From Bondarzewia mesenterica (lineage: Eukaryota; Basidiomycota; Agaricomycetes; Russulales; Bondarzewiaceae), in NCBI GenBank assembly GCA_004802705.1, contig SGPL01000004.1:91201-155200 (forward strand): a stretch of 64,000 bases of DNA, given 5' to 3'. The notes below the pieces were generated by a model, which had not been told where the DNA came from, did not search any database, and saw only the letters and a program-made list of their open reading frames with translations. Positions 25,037-35,771 of the stretch are shown in pieces; the first letter of the stretch is position 1; each line of letters starts with the position of its first letter. Both the position numbers and the translations under genes were made by a program.

Positions 25037-25422
25037 CAGGCCCCGTGAAGCTCCTATGTAGGTTTCCCGGAAAAATAGCCTTTTTGAGGGTCAAAATCGG
25101 CCATTTCCTTCCCGAAAATAGCCTTTTTGAGGGCCTTGAAACCGCAAAATTCGTGTATCNTTGTCGGTTTATAGCCTTTTTGAGAGCGCTCGGGACCTTG
25201 CGGCCTTCATGCTCGTCATTGTCAGCACTCATGGCGAGACCTTTTTCGTACTTTTAGCACTTAACTGGAGCCGGACGAGCACTTGCGGAATAGTGATTAT
25301 CGTGACTATTTGTGACTACCCTTCCCGACTTTAGCCTTTCTGAGGCCCGAAACATAGCCTTTTTGAGGCCCAATTTGAGGCCTTGGGACCGGGAAACATA
25401 CATAGGAGCTTCACGGGGCCTG
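25037..25422. mobile_element. 386-bp non-autonomous DNA element (MITE) with 34-bp terminal inverted repeats, hAT-like ends
   Basis: The left end (25037-25070, beginning CAGGCCCCGTGAAG) is repeated in reverse at 25389-25422 with one mismatch. Inside are five direct copies of TAGCCTTTYTGAG at about 25076, 25119, 25172, 25332 and 25355, which look like subterminal transposase-binding repeats. There is no transposase. Ends starting CAG and subterminal repeats fit hAT elements. The 8-bp flanks (AGTCAAAG and AGCGAAGG) agree at only five positions, so the target duplication is not proven. Reading frames across it are chance. Confidence 0.8.
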
Positions 25423-25508
25423 AGCGAAGGCCAAGGAAGTGATGGGGTGGAACGACAAGAGTCAGTTGGACATGGGACGGCCATGACTTGTTTCAAGGAA
25501 TAGATGGC

Positions 25509-25832
25509 CTACGATGGAGTGGATGATAGAGATGCAGCTGAGGAAGTGGTCGTGATGGATTGACTGTTGCTGGGAGACGACGATGAAAGAACAGGCTCTT
25601 GCTGGCGATGACCTTTCGCAGTACAAACACCGGGTCCCAGACTCAGACAGTGTTTACGACACATATCTAGTGCACATTGCTTGGTGGGACGCCGGAAACA
25701 GAACATAGAAAAGCAAGTCGGCTCAGTGGTGTTTGCTCGTCTAGAAGCAGTGTAAGGATCGGGAAAAGGGCGGTGAGGACGGCGGCGAGGACGATCCAAT
25801 GGCTTGGCAGAGATGGACTTAGTGGCAGGCAT
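25509..25832 (-). CDS. Small cysteine-cluster protein
   Basis: The ATG at 25832 (MPATKSISAKPLDRPRRR) opens a 107-codon frame. After a basic region it has CFSMFCFRR, then KQCALDMCRKHCLSLG and GVCTAKGHRQQ, and a Ser/Thr-rich end. The Cys/His spacing resembles small clusters seen in many agaricomycete proteins of unknown role, several tied to KDZ transposons. It lies 86 bp from the MITE and on the same strand as the CxC5/CxC6 gene, so it may be a relic exon of a larger element gene. An in-frame upstream ATG at 25910 is less likely. Confidence 0.4.
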   Translation of the reverse strand: MPATKSISAKPLDRPRRRPHRPFPDPYTASRRANTTEPTCFSMFCFRRPTKQCALDMCRKHCLSLGPGVCTAKGHRQQEPVLSSSSPSNSQSITTTSSAASLSSTPS

Positions 25833-26044
25833 CTTCAATCGAACAAGGGTAATCACAGTGGTGGTGTCGCTAGAGAGAAAGAGGGACTGTTGAACGCATG
25901 GCCTACTCATGCTCTTGTCGGCGATGCCCGCCCTTCAAGACCAATGAGTGTGCCGAAAAGGGCTTGATACAGTCAATATCACGTTCGGCACACAATATTA
26001 TATGCACATGGGGTATACATCGTTGTTAACATCGCCGCCATGTC

Positions 26045-26800
26045 CATGTCCTTGCGCTCAGGTTTGTACTCGCTCTTGTACTCGTCTGTGCGCTCGTGCC
26101 TATACTCATCGCGGTGCTCCTCCTTGTCCTTATCCTTGCGCGCCTGTACTCATCGTGGCGCTCATTCGTGTGCTCGCACCTGTCCTCGTCCTCGGGCTTG
26201 GGCTTGTCTTCATCCCTGCGGTACTCGCTCTTGTACTCGTCTGTGCACTCGTGCCTATACTCATCGCGGTGCTAGTCCTTGTCCTTGTCCTCGCGCGCCT
26301 GTACTCATCGTGGTACTCATCCATGTGCTCGTACCTATCCTCGTCATCGTGGTGCTCGTCGTGGTGCTTGTCTGGTGCTCGTCCTTGCATGCTCGTCCTT
26401 GTCCTCATCCTTGCACGCCTGCGCTCACCTTTGCGCTCGTCCTTGCGCTTGCGCCTGTACTCATCGCGGTCGTTGTCCTTGTCCTCGTCCTTGCGTGGAT
26501 GTCCTCGCGGTCGTTCTCGTGGTCATCCTTGCGCTCCTTGCGGTCATGCTTGTACTCGTCCTGGTCGTCGTCCTTGCGCTCGGGCTTGTACTCCTCNTCC
26601 TTGTGTCNTCGTCCTNNNNCTCGNNCTTGTANTNNNCNTCCTTNNGNNNTCNTNCTCNTNNTCGTCCTTGCNCTCCTTGCGGTCATGCTTGTACTCGTCC
26701 TGGTCNTCGTCCTTGNGCTCGGGCTTGTACTCCTCCTCCTTGCGTGCTCGCATGCTCGCACCTGTCCTCTTNCCTCTTGTACTTGTCTCTGTGCTCGCAC
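26045..26800. repeat. Degenerate minisatellite of TCGTCCTTG-type units
   Basis: Units close to CTCGTCCTTGTC or CTCGTACTCGTC repeat over about 750 bp. Longer blocks also recur: the segment beginning GTACTCGCTCTTGTACTCG occurs at about 26066 and again at 26221, a period near 155 bp. Many Ns (about 26597-26720) show that assembly was uncertain. Because the unit length is mostly a multiple of three, frames stay open on both strands; the minus strand would encode an Asp/Glu/Lys/Arg/Tyr-rich repeat (DEYKHDRKERKDDHEND) and the plus strand a Cys/Ser/Leu-rich one. Coding status is unresolved. Confidence 0.75.
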
Positions 26801-27160
26801 CCAGTGGATACGATACGATANGATCCTCCTCTGCNCGTCCGCGTCCACACTTGAGCTGTGTATGTGGACCCTCTTCTACGGGCACTCACGAAGGAAGGGA
26901 AGAGAACACCCGNGCGCGCGTCCCGCTCGCCNACTGTTTTCGTGCTTCTGCTTCTTGCACGAGAGACACGGACAGCGAGCGCGAGCGCGAGCAGAAGGGA
27001 TCATCGGTGTCGGTGTGGGGTCGTNGACGCGCAGAGGAAAGACCGTGGGAAGCGCTCCTGACAGAATCCGCGGTAGCGCGGCCTTGCACCTTAAGTTCAC
27101 GTTGGTGTTGAGCTAGACCACGAGAGGTGTGTGGACAATGATCTGATAATAAAAGCGTAG

Positions 27161-29436
27161 TCAAGAGAACATGNGAGTGTATCTAGGGCGTGCACCTTGC
27201 TTCCTCAACCGCTGAAGCACCAAGTCATTTCGGCGCATCACCATCTCGTCTAAAAAGAAATTGTACTTAACNGGTAACATCTCCCTGCAGATGGCTTGGT
27301 ACCCTCCTAGCCAGGCATTTGTCTGCTCCGCCACCGACGAGTTGAAGTACCATTTGTTATCAGAACCAAGGAGGACAGGAAAGTTAGCGGGGTTGCAATG
27401 GACCTGGCAGANGAGATCAGTCTCCTTGTGCTTGCACTTGTGGTGCCANACATCAACCGGCATGGCTATGCCATGAAACCAAGTGTCGCCTGATGCGATG
27501 ACCTGACGCAGAGCATTGCAATTGGTGTCGTAAAATATAACCTCTGGCTTCTGTGCCCCTGGAATGCTGAAGACACGCTTTATCATTTGCTAGAATGAAG
27601 TGCATGAATACATTACCGAGAAATCAGTGGTTGAAACTTACNAGCACNTTTGACACNGCCTCTGCACCAAAAAATGTTGCACGCGNAACCACAATACCAC
27701 ATGGTCGCACAATAATCTGCTCGCTGTGGGTGCGACGGCGTCCAAAGAGGGCCTTAAGCTTGCGATTCCCTGTGTCAGGCTTCGAAGGACATTTCGGATC
27801 AAGAATCTCAATGCCGTGATCAACTTGGCCTGTAGATGAACCTGGCTTCGCAGCATGAACACGAATGTGACTGTCCACNACCTCAAACCACTCTTCCGTC
27901 TCCTCAAAATCTGCGGCACTTTGCAGTACGGATTGGCTACCAAGAGCATCATTTGGATGAGCTACAGATGCACGCTGAAGGCGCTCTTTGAGCTGGAACA
28001 TTGCTTGTCCATGTTCAGTATGCAAGCGCTCCATCTCCTGATGAGAAGAATCAGAACATGTTTTTTTGCCCGGTACAACAAGCAAACTGCAAGTNGTGAC
28101 TGCACAAACATGTTCCAATGCAGCATGCTGTGGACAAAAGCGATGACGTTGGTTTGCAAGCGCAGTTGTACAGCGGAAGACACCGCAACATGGATGACCG
28201 ATTGTGAGACCGTCAACGACAATGGGTTGGACTTTAGCTAGACGAGACAAGCACAGTTAAAACAAGGCAGCAAAAATGAAAGCTAATACTAATGGACATA
28301 CCATCAGAAAGTCCAGAAGGATCGGTATACACTCTCATGCATCGGTCNCAACAATGTCGTAACTCTGGTTGTCCNTGGAGAATGATTCGTTCATTCCGAT
28401 TTCNCATAGCATCTGAAAAANGCTGACTCTGATCACCAGCATTAGGCAGGCAAAGTGGAATTCCAGCCTTGAGGCTATCACGAAGCAATGCGAGAATCAC
28501 GAATGCATCCCATAAATTGACGGTCGTGAGATTAAAGGCAAATGGCCAGCCTTTCGGTTTGAGATCTCNTTTAGCAAGTGATAGATCATACGAGCGTGCA
28601 CAGTTCGTTGCAGAGACCCTGAAAAGAAGATTAGAATCAACCAGGGAAAATATCAAAAAGAATATATACCAAGACATGACCATAAGGTCNGTCCACATTG
28701 CTGCGAGAGAAGTTTCCACATAATGGTGCTCAGATACTTGAATATATTCTGGCATTTCTGGGTGATAGTAGACACGCTGTCCTTGATGCACAGCATAGTT
28801 TGGACGATAGTTCGTTAAGCATTCTATCACTTATTGTAAGCGGCTATGCTCGTGTGATACATTGTGATAGAACAGTGGAACACTTACTCGAGCAGTACCG
28901 GTTTATAGCCCATGCGGGGCAGGCGCCATCACTGAGAGTAAACACAACGACTTGACGTGGCTGCTCCTTACGGAGTGGTCCTCCGGTGCAGCGCGGGTTT
29001 GTACAATAATGGTTTGGTGCATATAAGGTGTGCATGGCTTTTTCGAAGCAGATGATCAGTAAAATGGCAAGGAAAGATATCACGACAACGTACTGAAGCC
29101 CTTGTCGAGTCCATGGCTATCAAATGCCTCTCTCGTAGCCTCATGTCTAGCCCGTGGTGATGGCTGCTCCCATATATCCTCTTTCAACACATCCCAGCAG
29201 TCCTGAATGAGCCCAATGGGAATTCCAGTTGTATCACTAAGAAATGTGCAGATGAGCGGGGAGAGTATTGTCGGAACAGCATTGTGGTCTTCAAGATAAT
29301 GCGGCTGTGTTGAGGAGATTTCGTGTTTGATTAAAGAAGCATAGTGGATTAGCTTGAGTAGATCACTCAAGCTCAGAGAATCTAGCAACATAGAGTGTGC
29401 AGCTGAGAGTTGCTCAACCGTCGCACGAAGAGACAT
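27161..29436 (-). CDS. CxC5/CxC6 cysteine-cluster protein related to KDZ transposases
   Basis: Family known from KDZ (Kyakuja-Dileera-Zisupton) elements of mushrooms. The ATG at 29436 (MSLRATVEQLSAAHSM) starts a helical N-terminal region. Next come the CxC5-like part (HYCTNPRCTGG, CPAWAINRYCSS, NYRPNYAV, RVYYHPEMPEYIQVSEHHYV) and the CxC6-like part (IVVDGLTIGHPCCGVF, RFCPQHAALEHVC, KKTCSDSSHQEMERLH). The C-terminal region has FYDTNCNALRQV, then WHHKCKHKETD, CNPANFP and FNSSVAEQTNAWLGGYQ, ending at TGA 27161. The Asp, Asp and Glu of YDTN, PVD and AEQ could be a DDE triad (inference). Several introns and a dozen Ns interrupt it. No clear inactivating break is visible, but the Ns prevent certainty. 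Confidence 0.72.
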
Positions 29437-29863
29437 GAAAGACGAGCGGCGGCGGCACAGCGTCAAGGAGCAATAGCGGCACAGCGTAGTCGGGATCTGA
29501 ATTTGTCTCACCCCGCAGTCTGCCGCAGTGCCGCCACTGTCCGGCGGGAATTGCCGCCGGACAGTTTCCCGGAGTCCGAGGCCGGACTTTCCATTTCCCT
29601 AACGCTCTCTATGCAGCGATCTCAGGATTCATCATGAAAAACATGATACATGGCTCATCTTTATATTTTCTACAACACAATTACCTCAATCTACAGAGAA
29701 CAGAAAAGCAACATACACAACATACCCACACGATCAGGTACAGACTACAAGGATTAAATAGTGATATCAAACGATAGGAAACAGATACGAAAGTGGTCCT
29801 TGAGAATCAGGGCAAAGTTTGAGCATGAACGATTGAACAAGAAACTATCCACGAAGCGTCTCA
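29437..29863. other. GC-rich flank of the KDZ-related gene with a hairpin
   Basis: Upstream of the KDZ-related gene the sequence is GC-rich, with GCGGCACAGCG repeated near 29452 and 29474. It also has a perfect 11-bp inverted repeat around a 6-nt loop (29537-29547 and 29554-29564). It then becomes AT-rich. No gene was seen. Confidence 0.45.
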
Positions 29864-31061
29864 CTAGGGATCTGCAGAATACACGCGTTTTGCGTTACCG
29901 CCGAAGACAGCATCAACATCCGCTTGCTCTACACCGAGCTCCGCGAAAGACTCGCGCGCGATCTCGTACCAGTCTCCTGCGCTGGACGAAGCATGGGAAG
30001 ATGAAGAGGGGGCCGAGCCAAACAAGATGCGTTGGAAACCGAACGCTTCGACGGCAGGGCCAACTGATTCAGAATTTCGGTAAGAGGAAGAAATAATAGT
30101 ACAGAGGGATTGAGGACTTACGATACATTTTAATCCTCCGCTTCCACTCTTTTTTTTCCTTGTCGTTCGTGGCAATCTCTGTTCCCTGAGGTGGCGTAGG
30201 AGGAGTGGGCGCGTTCCACGAAGGGGGAAGGAATTTGAGGTAAAGGTTCGGAAACAAGGAAAGTGTGGCGATGTGCGCTTGATAAGTCTGGTATGTTGGG
30301 TGCGTGAGCAGTTTGACTATGGGAAGCTCAAGGTCATGCGGCGGGGGGAGGATATTTGCTGAAGATGGTGTTAATCAGAGAAACGATAAAAGACGAGATC
30401 AAACGCACAGAGGATGATGGTCCCCTTGCCCTCAAGTGCATCAGTCGCTTTAGTCAGAAGGTCTTCGAGATCGTCGAGTCCTTCTAGCCCGTCACTTGAC
30501 TGTACATCGATATCAACAATCAGCCCGCTTTTGAGTGCGGCGTTTAGGCTTGTAGCTGCCTCGTCCGAAAGTTTGGTATATGTTGCCGACAGATTGACAG
30601 GATATTTTGCAGGTGGAATGTTTGGAGCCCTTCCATCTTCAAGGCGGAATGGAATCTGTGCGGCCAAAATCGTGACGCCGACTTCTGCTGCTTGAGCTTC
30701 AAGCCTATAAGCGCCCGCACCACGATCAGTCATATCTATGCGATTACAGTACACAGGAAAACGATTGGAAAACATACCCAGCCAGCTGGTCTTGTGTCGT
30801 TTTAACAACGACACCACCAATCCGTCCCTCCAATATACTGCCCGTTTCCTTCTTCCAGGCAGCAAGTGCGCCACTAACACTGGAGTCAATGACCCGGTCC
30901 GGATGTACAGTGCTTGGACTCGGAGGAAGAGGGAAGCTCTCGGATACACCGGAGTTTGGTGGGCTGAACGCAGACATAGGAAGACGAGGCAAGGTTTTAA
31001 GACCCTTGCGACGAACACCGACACCTGGCGAAGGCGGGGTCGGAGGAATAGGATTGCTCAT
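29864..31061 (-). CDS. Amidohydrolase-like (TIM-barrel metal-dependent hydrolase) protein
   Basis: Likely a member of the amidohydrolase-2 type family; substrate unknown. The ATG at 31061 starts a Pro/Ser-rich N-terminus (MSNPIPPTPPSPGVG). The barrel then reads VIDSSVSGALAAWKKETGSI, VVVKTTQDQLAG, EAQAAEVGVTILAAQIPF, GLIVDIDVQSS, ATDALEGKGTIIL and, after an intron, LPPPHDLELPIVKLLTHPTY and LSLFPNLYLKFLPPSW. The last exon has GPAVEAFGFQRILFGSAP (the usual end-of-barrel FGS motif, with Ala in place of the common Asp) and closes FGGNAKRVYSADP with TAG at 29864. The change from FGSD to FGSA and the unclear metal-binding HxH suggest reduced or altered catalysis. Five exons. Confidence 0.65.
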
Positions 31062-32527
31062 GGCGCGGTGTTTAGGAGGACGTTCTTTTCCTTCCAAATG
31101 CAAGTATACAAAGGGGTACTGGGAGAAGGACAAGTGCCAATGATTCGACTACTTATAAGAAAGCGGTGATGTTGAAACGTTGAGTCTCGTGGGTTGGATG
31201 AGAGAGCAGTGCGAGCGCTTGCGAGCGATATGACAAGCTGATCTTGATGGGAGCTGCTTTCTCACGCTTACTGTGTTCCCTTGCCGGCAAGGCCATCATT
31301 CCTCTCTCACTGGCAGATTCTGATTTGAGAACAAGTTTACCCTGCTCATCGACGTCCTTCGAGCCCTCTTCGGTCAAAGAACTTCGCAGTATTGAAAGCA
31401 TGATTTTGGACATTGTCAATCGCGGTAAAAACACTTAGCACTAACACAACAAAAACGGTCCAAGAGGTGCGTGTACAACTCAAAACTACCAAAGAACACC
31501 ATGAACGAGGTTTAAATTGTGTCAATATTTATCTCACAAGCTATCTTTGCCATGACTGACTCAATTGCCTCGCAGTGTACTAAGTAAGCACCCATTGTTC
31601 ATGGCCTATCAGTTGTCTCCATCACATCTTGATGACATCTTTTCATCAGGTATGTCCGCTGCAAGCGACCTGCCAGTTCTCTGCCGCACACTTTTCTTTA
31701 GCACCGCGGATCTACCCGCGAATACTACGCCATTCTTGCCATATCAAGGCTCTTCAATTTCTCAGAGAGAAATCATGTACCTCCTCTAGACGAAACAACC
31801 TTTCCTCTCTCTCCCACTTGACCTTGTTGCCATGAGGGTTTAGCTCTATGTGCGCAGGAACGTTCCTGCGCTTACTGTCGTGGTCGTACTCTCGAACAGC
31901 CCAAGTTCTCCCGAGTTGCATGCTGTGCTCGATCAAATTCCTTGTGATTTCCCCAGATCATGCATCTGCACAGCCTGTGAGTATCCTCGCTCGGCGAAGA
32001 GCACCTTTGACTACATATATACCCATGCAGTGAATGAACATGTAGGTTGCATTTTTGCATCGAGCCTCGAATCGGAATCTACACTTCTGTGACCTGCCAA
32101 GAGCGATTGCAACCAGTTGCTTTTTTAACTAATTTGTGCTAAATAGGCCTTGGTTACTCGATATGCTCGGCGAGTTGAAACAGCCAGTACCATTTGAACT
32201 GCCCTCCGCCAGGTGCGAACTTATCTCATACTTAGCCTGTTGAAAATTTATGGACTTGCTATCCTTAGGTTCTCTAAAATCTGACTGGTGAACTGCACAA
32301 CTACTGGTGAGGTTCTCAAAATCCAGGTCTCGCTTCATTTACAGAAATGAATTATATAGGTCCATTCATCAAATTCTCAGTACAAATACATCTACAACTT
32401 TATGGTCCATATAGAAAACACTGTCAGTTTACCATGCCCTGCATGATATACGGGTCAAAATAGGTTCTACGGTCCGACTAGTCCATGCATCAGGGTACGA
32501 TACTCTTCCAATGATCAGCTTCTCGAG
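31062..32527. other. Region of short frames, no firm gene
   Basis: Two areas might hold exons. At 31153-31434 the minus strand has 93 codons (MSKIMLSILRSSLTEEG inside). At 31754-31936 the minus strand has LGRTWAVREYDHDSKRRN and PAHIELNPHGNKVKWERE, which reads like a real exon followed by a GTACAT donor. A further minus frame (32129-32338) could be its 5' exon. I cannot join them with confidence and recognise no family, so a small or decayed gene on the minus strand is only possible. Confidence 0.3.
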
Positions 32528-33738
32528 TTATGGATTCGCGGTTACCGTACGCCGAAGCCACGCTGGACGTGGCTTTGGTGACGGGGTCCTCGTTGATTCT
32601 TCAGTCGACTCGGCCCACTGCTGTATACGTTCCTGACTCTTCGCAAATAGCATGGGATTCAACACAGAATCATGTCGGGAGAGAATCTCGCCCACCTCAG
32701 TCTTCCCTGAAGGCACTCTTTCCGCTGCGCGCTCATCGATATACCTGGGCCGGTCGTCGTAGTATCTTGCACGCTCTTCAGGATATCGGTTGTACAGCTT
32801 GGACGCAAGATTTCTTTCTTCCTTCCTACCGATATCCCGTCCTTCTTCCCGTCCTTGTCTTCTCCCTTCCTCAAATCCTTCCAGCCTGCCAGCCTGCCAA
32901 CCCTCATGCCGCCCCTCCTCCCAGCCGTCCTCACGGCCATCATCATATCGCCGGAACATCGCCATTCTTCTCCCTTCTTCCCTTCCTTCTTCCCTGGCCT
33001 GGAGATCTCTTAGCGCTGACTGCCACCGTCTCGCCGCATCCCTTGCCTTCGCAGCCGCCTCGTCTGCCTCATCTTTCTGTCTCTGTAACCTCACCACATC
33101 CGCTGTGACTCTCCTCAGTTCCCTGTCCGCCGTATCCAGCTGCATTTGATACCGCTTCGTCTCCTCTCTAGCCTTCGCCGCATCAATCTCCGAATGATGC
33201 TGTGCCTGCTCTGCTGCTGCAGCCCGCGCATTCGCCTCCCGCGCGCGCACCTCCACGAGCGTTGCGCGAGATTCGGCTTGGTCCGCCCGGCGTGCCTCAT
33301 GTTCAAGCCGGTCACCGGTAATGCGCAGCATCTCCTTGAGATGTTGGACCTGCCGTTCCTCCTCTGCCAACACGAGGCTCAGCATCGAGTTAGCCGCTGC
33401 CGCCGACGTCCGTCGCCGACCTCCCTCCTTGCCCTTTCTCGATCCTTCTCCATCTCGCGGCGGGCTTGTCGTGCGCCGATGATACTCTCGTGAAGACGAC
33501 TTTGTCAACGTGCGTACCGCATCGGGGTCTTGCAGCAACTCCGTAAGAGGTGTGGGCGTGGTCGCGGCCTCCCGCAACTGGGTCATCAAGTCGATCCTAC
33601 TCGAATTGGCAACGGGTAGACCATAGAAACTGAGGCTCAACAGTTCAAATTCTCTGCTGCTCCAGATGAGAATGAAAGTACTCACCTATCGTCGGGAACA
33701 TCCTCAACGGTGACGCGTGGGTTGATGATGGGGCTCAT
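32528..33738 (-). CDS. Coiled-coil protein with a ten-glycine GX3 run
   Basis: Unknown function. Exon 1 starts at ATG 33738 (MSPIINPRVTVEDVPDD) and ends at 33686. An 89-nt intron leads to exon 2 at 33596 (RIDLMTQLREAATTP), whose single long frame ends at TAA 32528. Residues follow in order: a Ser/Arg-rich region; a long Ala/Glu/Arg heptad-like coiled coil (EHEARRADQAESRATLVEVR through VVRLQRQKDEADEAAAKARD); then a run where glycine recurs every fourth residue ten times (DDG, REDG, WEEG, RHEG, WQAG, RLEG, FEEG, RRQG, REEG, RDIG); and a polar tail. No signal or membrane segment. A TATA-like element lies near 33837-33845. Confidence 0.75.
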
Positions 33739-34415
33739 CACGTCGCAGGCGAGAGATGGATGGATGGATGGATGAGGGCGTCGTTGACGTGGGTATGCGG
33801 ATCAGTTGAACTTCGGTGTCGCATACGATTACCAGTTATATAAGTACTTGATTCAAAGCTGTCAAGTCATCGCGCACCGCAAGACGTGTGCACTTATGGC
33901 CTGTAAATGATGTGGACATGAATGGCGGTAACGTGTCCCACACGTGTCGGTGACCTGGGCGTGCTATTTTGAACTTCGAAGCTCGAGGCTTCAACGTGGT
34001 TTATCAAGTCGCTGATAGTTTGTCGAATTCATTGCTTGCGCTCTTTCTACTTAAGCTCTAGCTTCAGGTCTGATATCTGGCCTATCTTCGAAGGTTGAGA
34101 GTAGAATATCACCCATTGGGCGATGTCCTTACAGTGGCGATACTTATTCACAGCCTCGTGAATGATGTGATTGGTAGATATAGCTGATGACGGGAGTGAA
34201 TAGCCTTCGCATCTGATCATCTTTGCAATAAAGAATATGAGTATATGTTCAATCTACAAAACTGAAGCTCATCCAAGCCTCTTTTTGACATGTCACTGTT
34301 CGGAGAATCACGATTCACACGAATCAATGACCGAGTCGACTGGCTGTCAGCTCAAATCGAAGATGAATATAGACGAGACGAGACATACAAAATCTTCGAA
34401 AATTAAGACTCGGAC
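33739..34415. other. Intergenic region with GATG microsatellite
   Basis: The 5' flank of the coiled-coil gene carries a short (GATG)n run at about 33755-33773 and a TATATAA-like element at 33837-33845 on the minus strand. The rest is AT-rich. No gene was seen. Confidence 0.45.
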
Positions 34416-35768
34416 CTATTCCTGCTTCGAATACCCATCATTCCGTCGAAAGTCCAACTCGAACCCTTCTCTCTGACAGTCGACGACACGTTGGAAGTGC
34501 TCTTCTGATATCATCCACAGGACTGTAAAGTCCTTGCGAGGCGCACAGAGCTTGCGTAGCCTCGTTATCGGGGGCGCATCTACGACGTCGTCGACTCGGG
34601 CGTGAGGAGGAATCCGCCATCGCGATTCGATCATGTTGGCAAGCGCAAGATAATACGCCCCCTCTGGATCGTGTTTTTCTCCTGGATCGATATGAGGCTC
34701 GGACCCCTCATCTGTATAAGGCTCGGATCCTTGTGAGTCGACCTCAGACACCTCTTCAGGCTCGCTTTCGCGCACGGGTGGGCAAGATGGCTCATCATCG
34801 CTTTCGAATCCGCCATCCGTCAACTGATCGTCATATATGGGGGACCAGGGATTTGACTTGGATATACGAATCATAGCCCTTGGACCTTCATAATCTTGAT
34901 CTAGCTCATGAGGCTCAGGCACCCAGGACTTGTGTTCAGTTCAGTGTATGAATCAGGGGAAGGATTATCAATAATTAACGTCCTAAGACTGACGTTCTGG
35001 CCTGATGCGAGTCGACCGTCATCGTGGAAGTGGAGGGTGAGAGCATCGAAGAAGCGTGCGGTGATAAGCAAGGAGTCGATAGTCAGATAGTCAAGGTTTG
35101 GCAGGAAGCTGAGTGCTATCGTGAGGTCGCTATTGGGCATGGTGACAGAACTTAACCTGAGAACTGTTGTAGAATGCGAAAGGGAGAAGAACCCGATCAT
35201 ACTGTGGACAAAGTCAAGATCCGGCACCTGGCGCTTGAACAAGTACCAATTCACCTGTTCCATCTTCGGCAACGAAAGAAGATCTATCAGAGCCGCAAGA
35301 TGCTCGCTCCAGCCCAACCCAAGTGCGGCATTATTTTGGGCAGTAGAATGCGTAAAGCCGGAGTTGGGAGCGCACCGGGGAGATCGAACGAAAGGCAAAA
35401 GTCCAAGTGTGTTAGATTGCAACAGTGAGACAGATGTTCAGCGAACATCCACCGATCGTTGAGACTGAATCTGGGTGCAGTGTACAGTACCCTGAACTTC
35501 TTCAGGTTCGACCAAGGAAGTGACCATTCATTAAGCAGAGCATGATCGAGGCGACCATTTGGAGACGTGGTGCATGGCACATGCTGCAGGGCTTTCATGA
35601 TGGTTGGTAGTTGGTCCTGTCGGCTGTGCTCAGCGCCAAAATAGAACCGCTCGAGCAATGGCATCGACCAGTCCTAGCTATCCGGAAAGAGATGTGTAGG
35701 ATTTCTACCGACCTCCAGTTCAACCCGTTTCCATCGGTGCATCTCGGTATGAAAAATTGCCAGATAAT
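34416..35768 (-). pseudogene. Decayed F-box/LRR-like gene, truncated paralogue of the gene at 54191
   Basis: The minus strand reads as a diverged copy of the F-box gene at 54191-55996. Matching blocks include MPLLERFYF, LLNEWSLPWSNL, FAEHLSHCCNLTH, FFSLSHSTTVLRLSS, ITARFFDALTLHFHDDGRLA and YYLALANMIESRWR. There is an in-frame TAG at 35674-35676 just before MPLLERF, a frame change near 35330 (between LRILLPK and LGWSEHLAAL), and another near 34920 before EPHELDQDYEG. The N-terminal F-box is absent: homology stops at about 35768, where unrelated M28-type sequence begins. Confidence 0.8.
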
Positions 35769-35771
35769 CCG

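Noticed and set aside
24948..25257. Frames of 77-94 codons across the MITE
   Set aside because: They run through the terminal and subterminal repeats of a non-coding element.
25948..27116. Long plus-strand frames of 358-387 codons
   Set aside because: They are produced by the minisatellite, whose units are mostly multiples of three, and contain many unknown residues.
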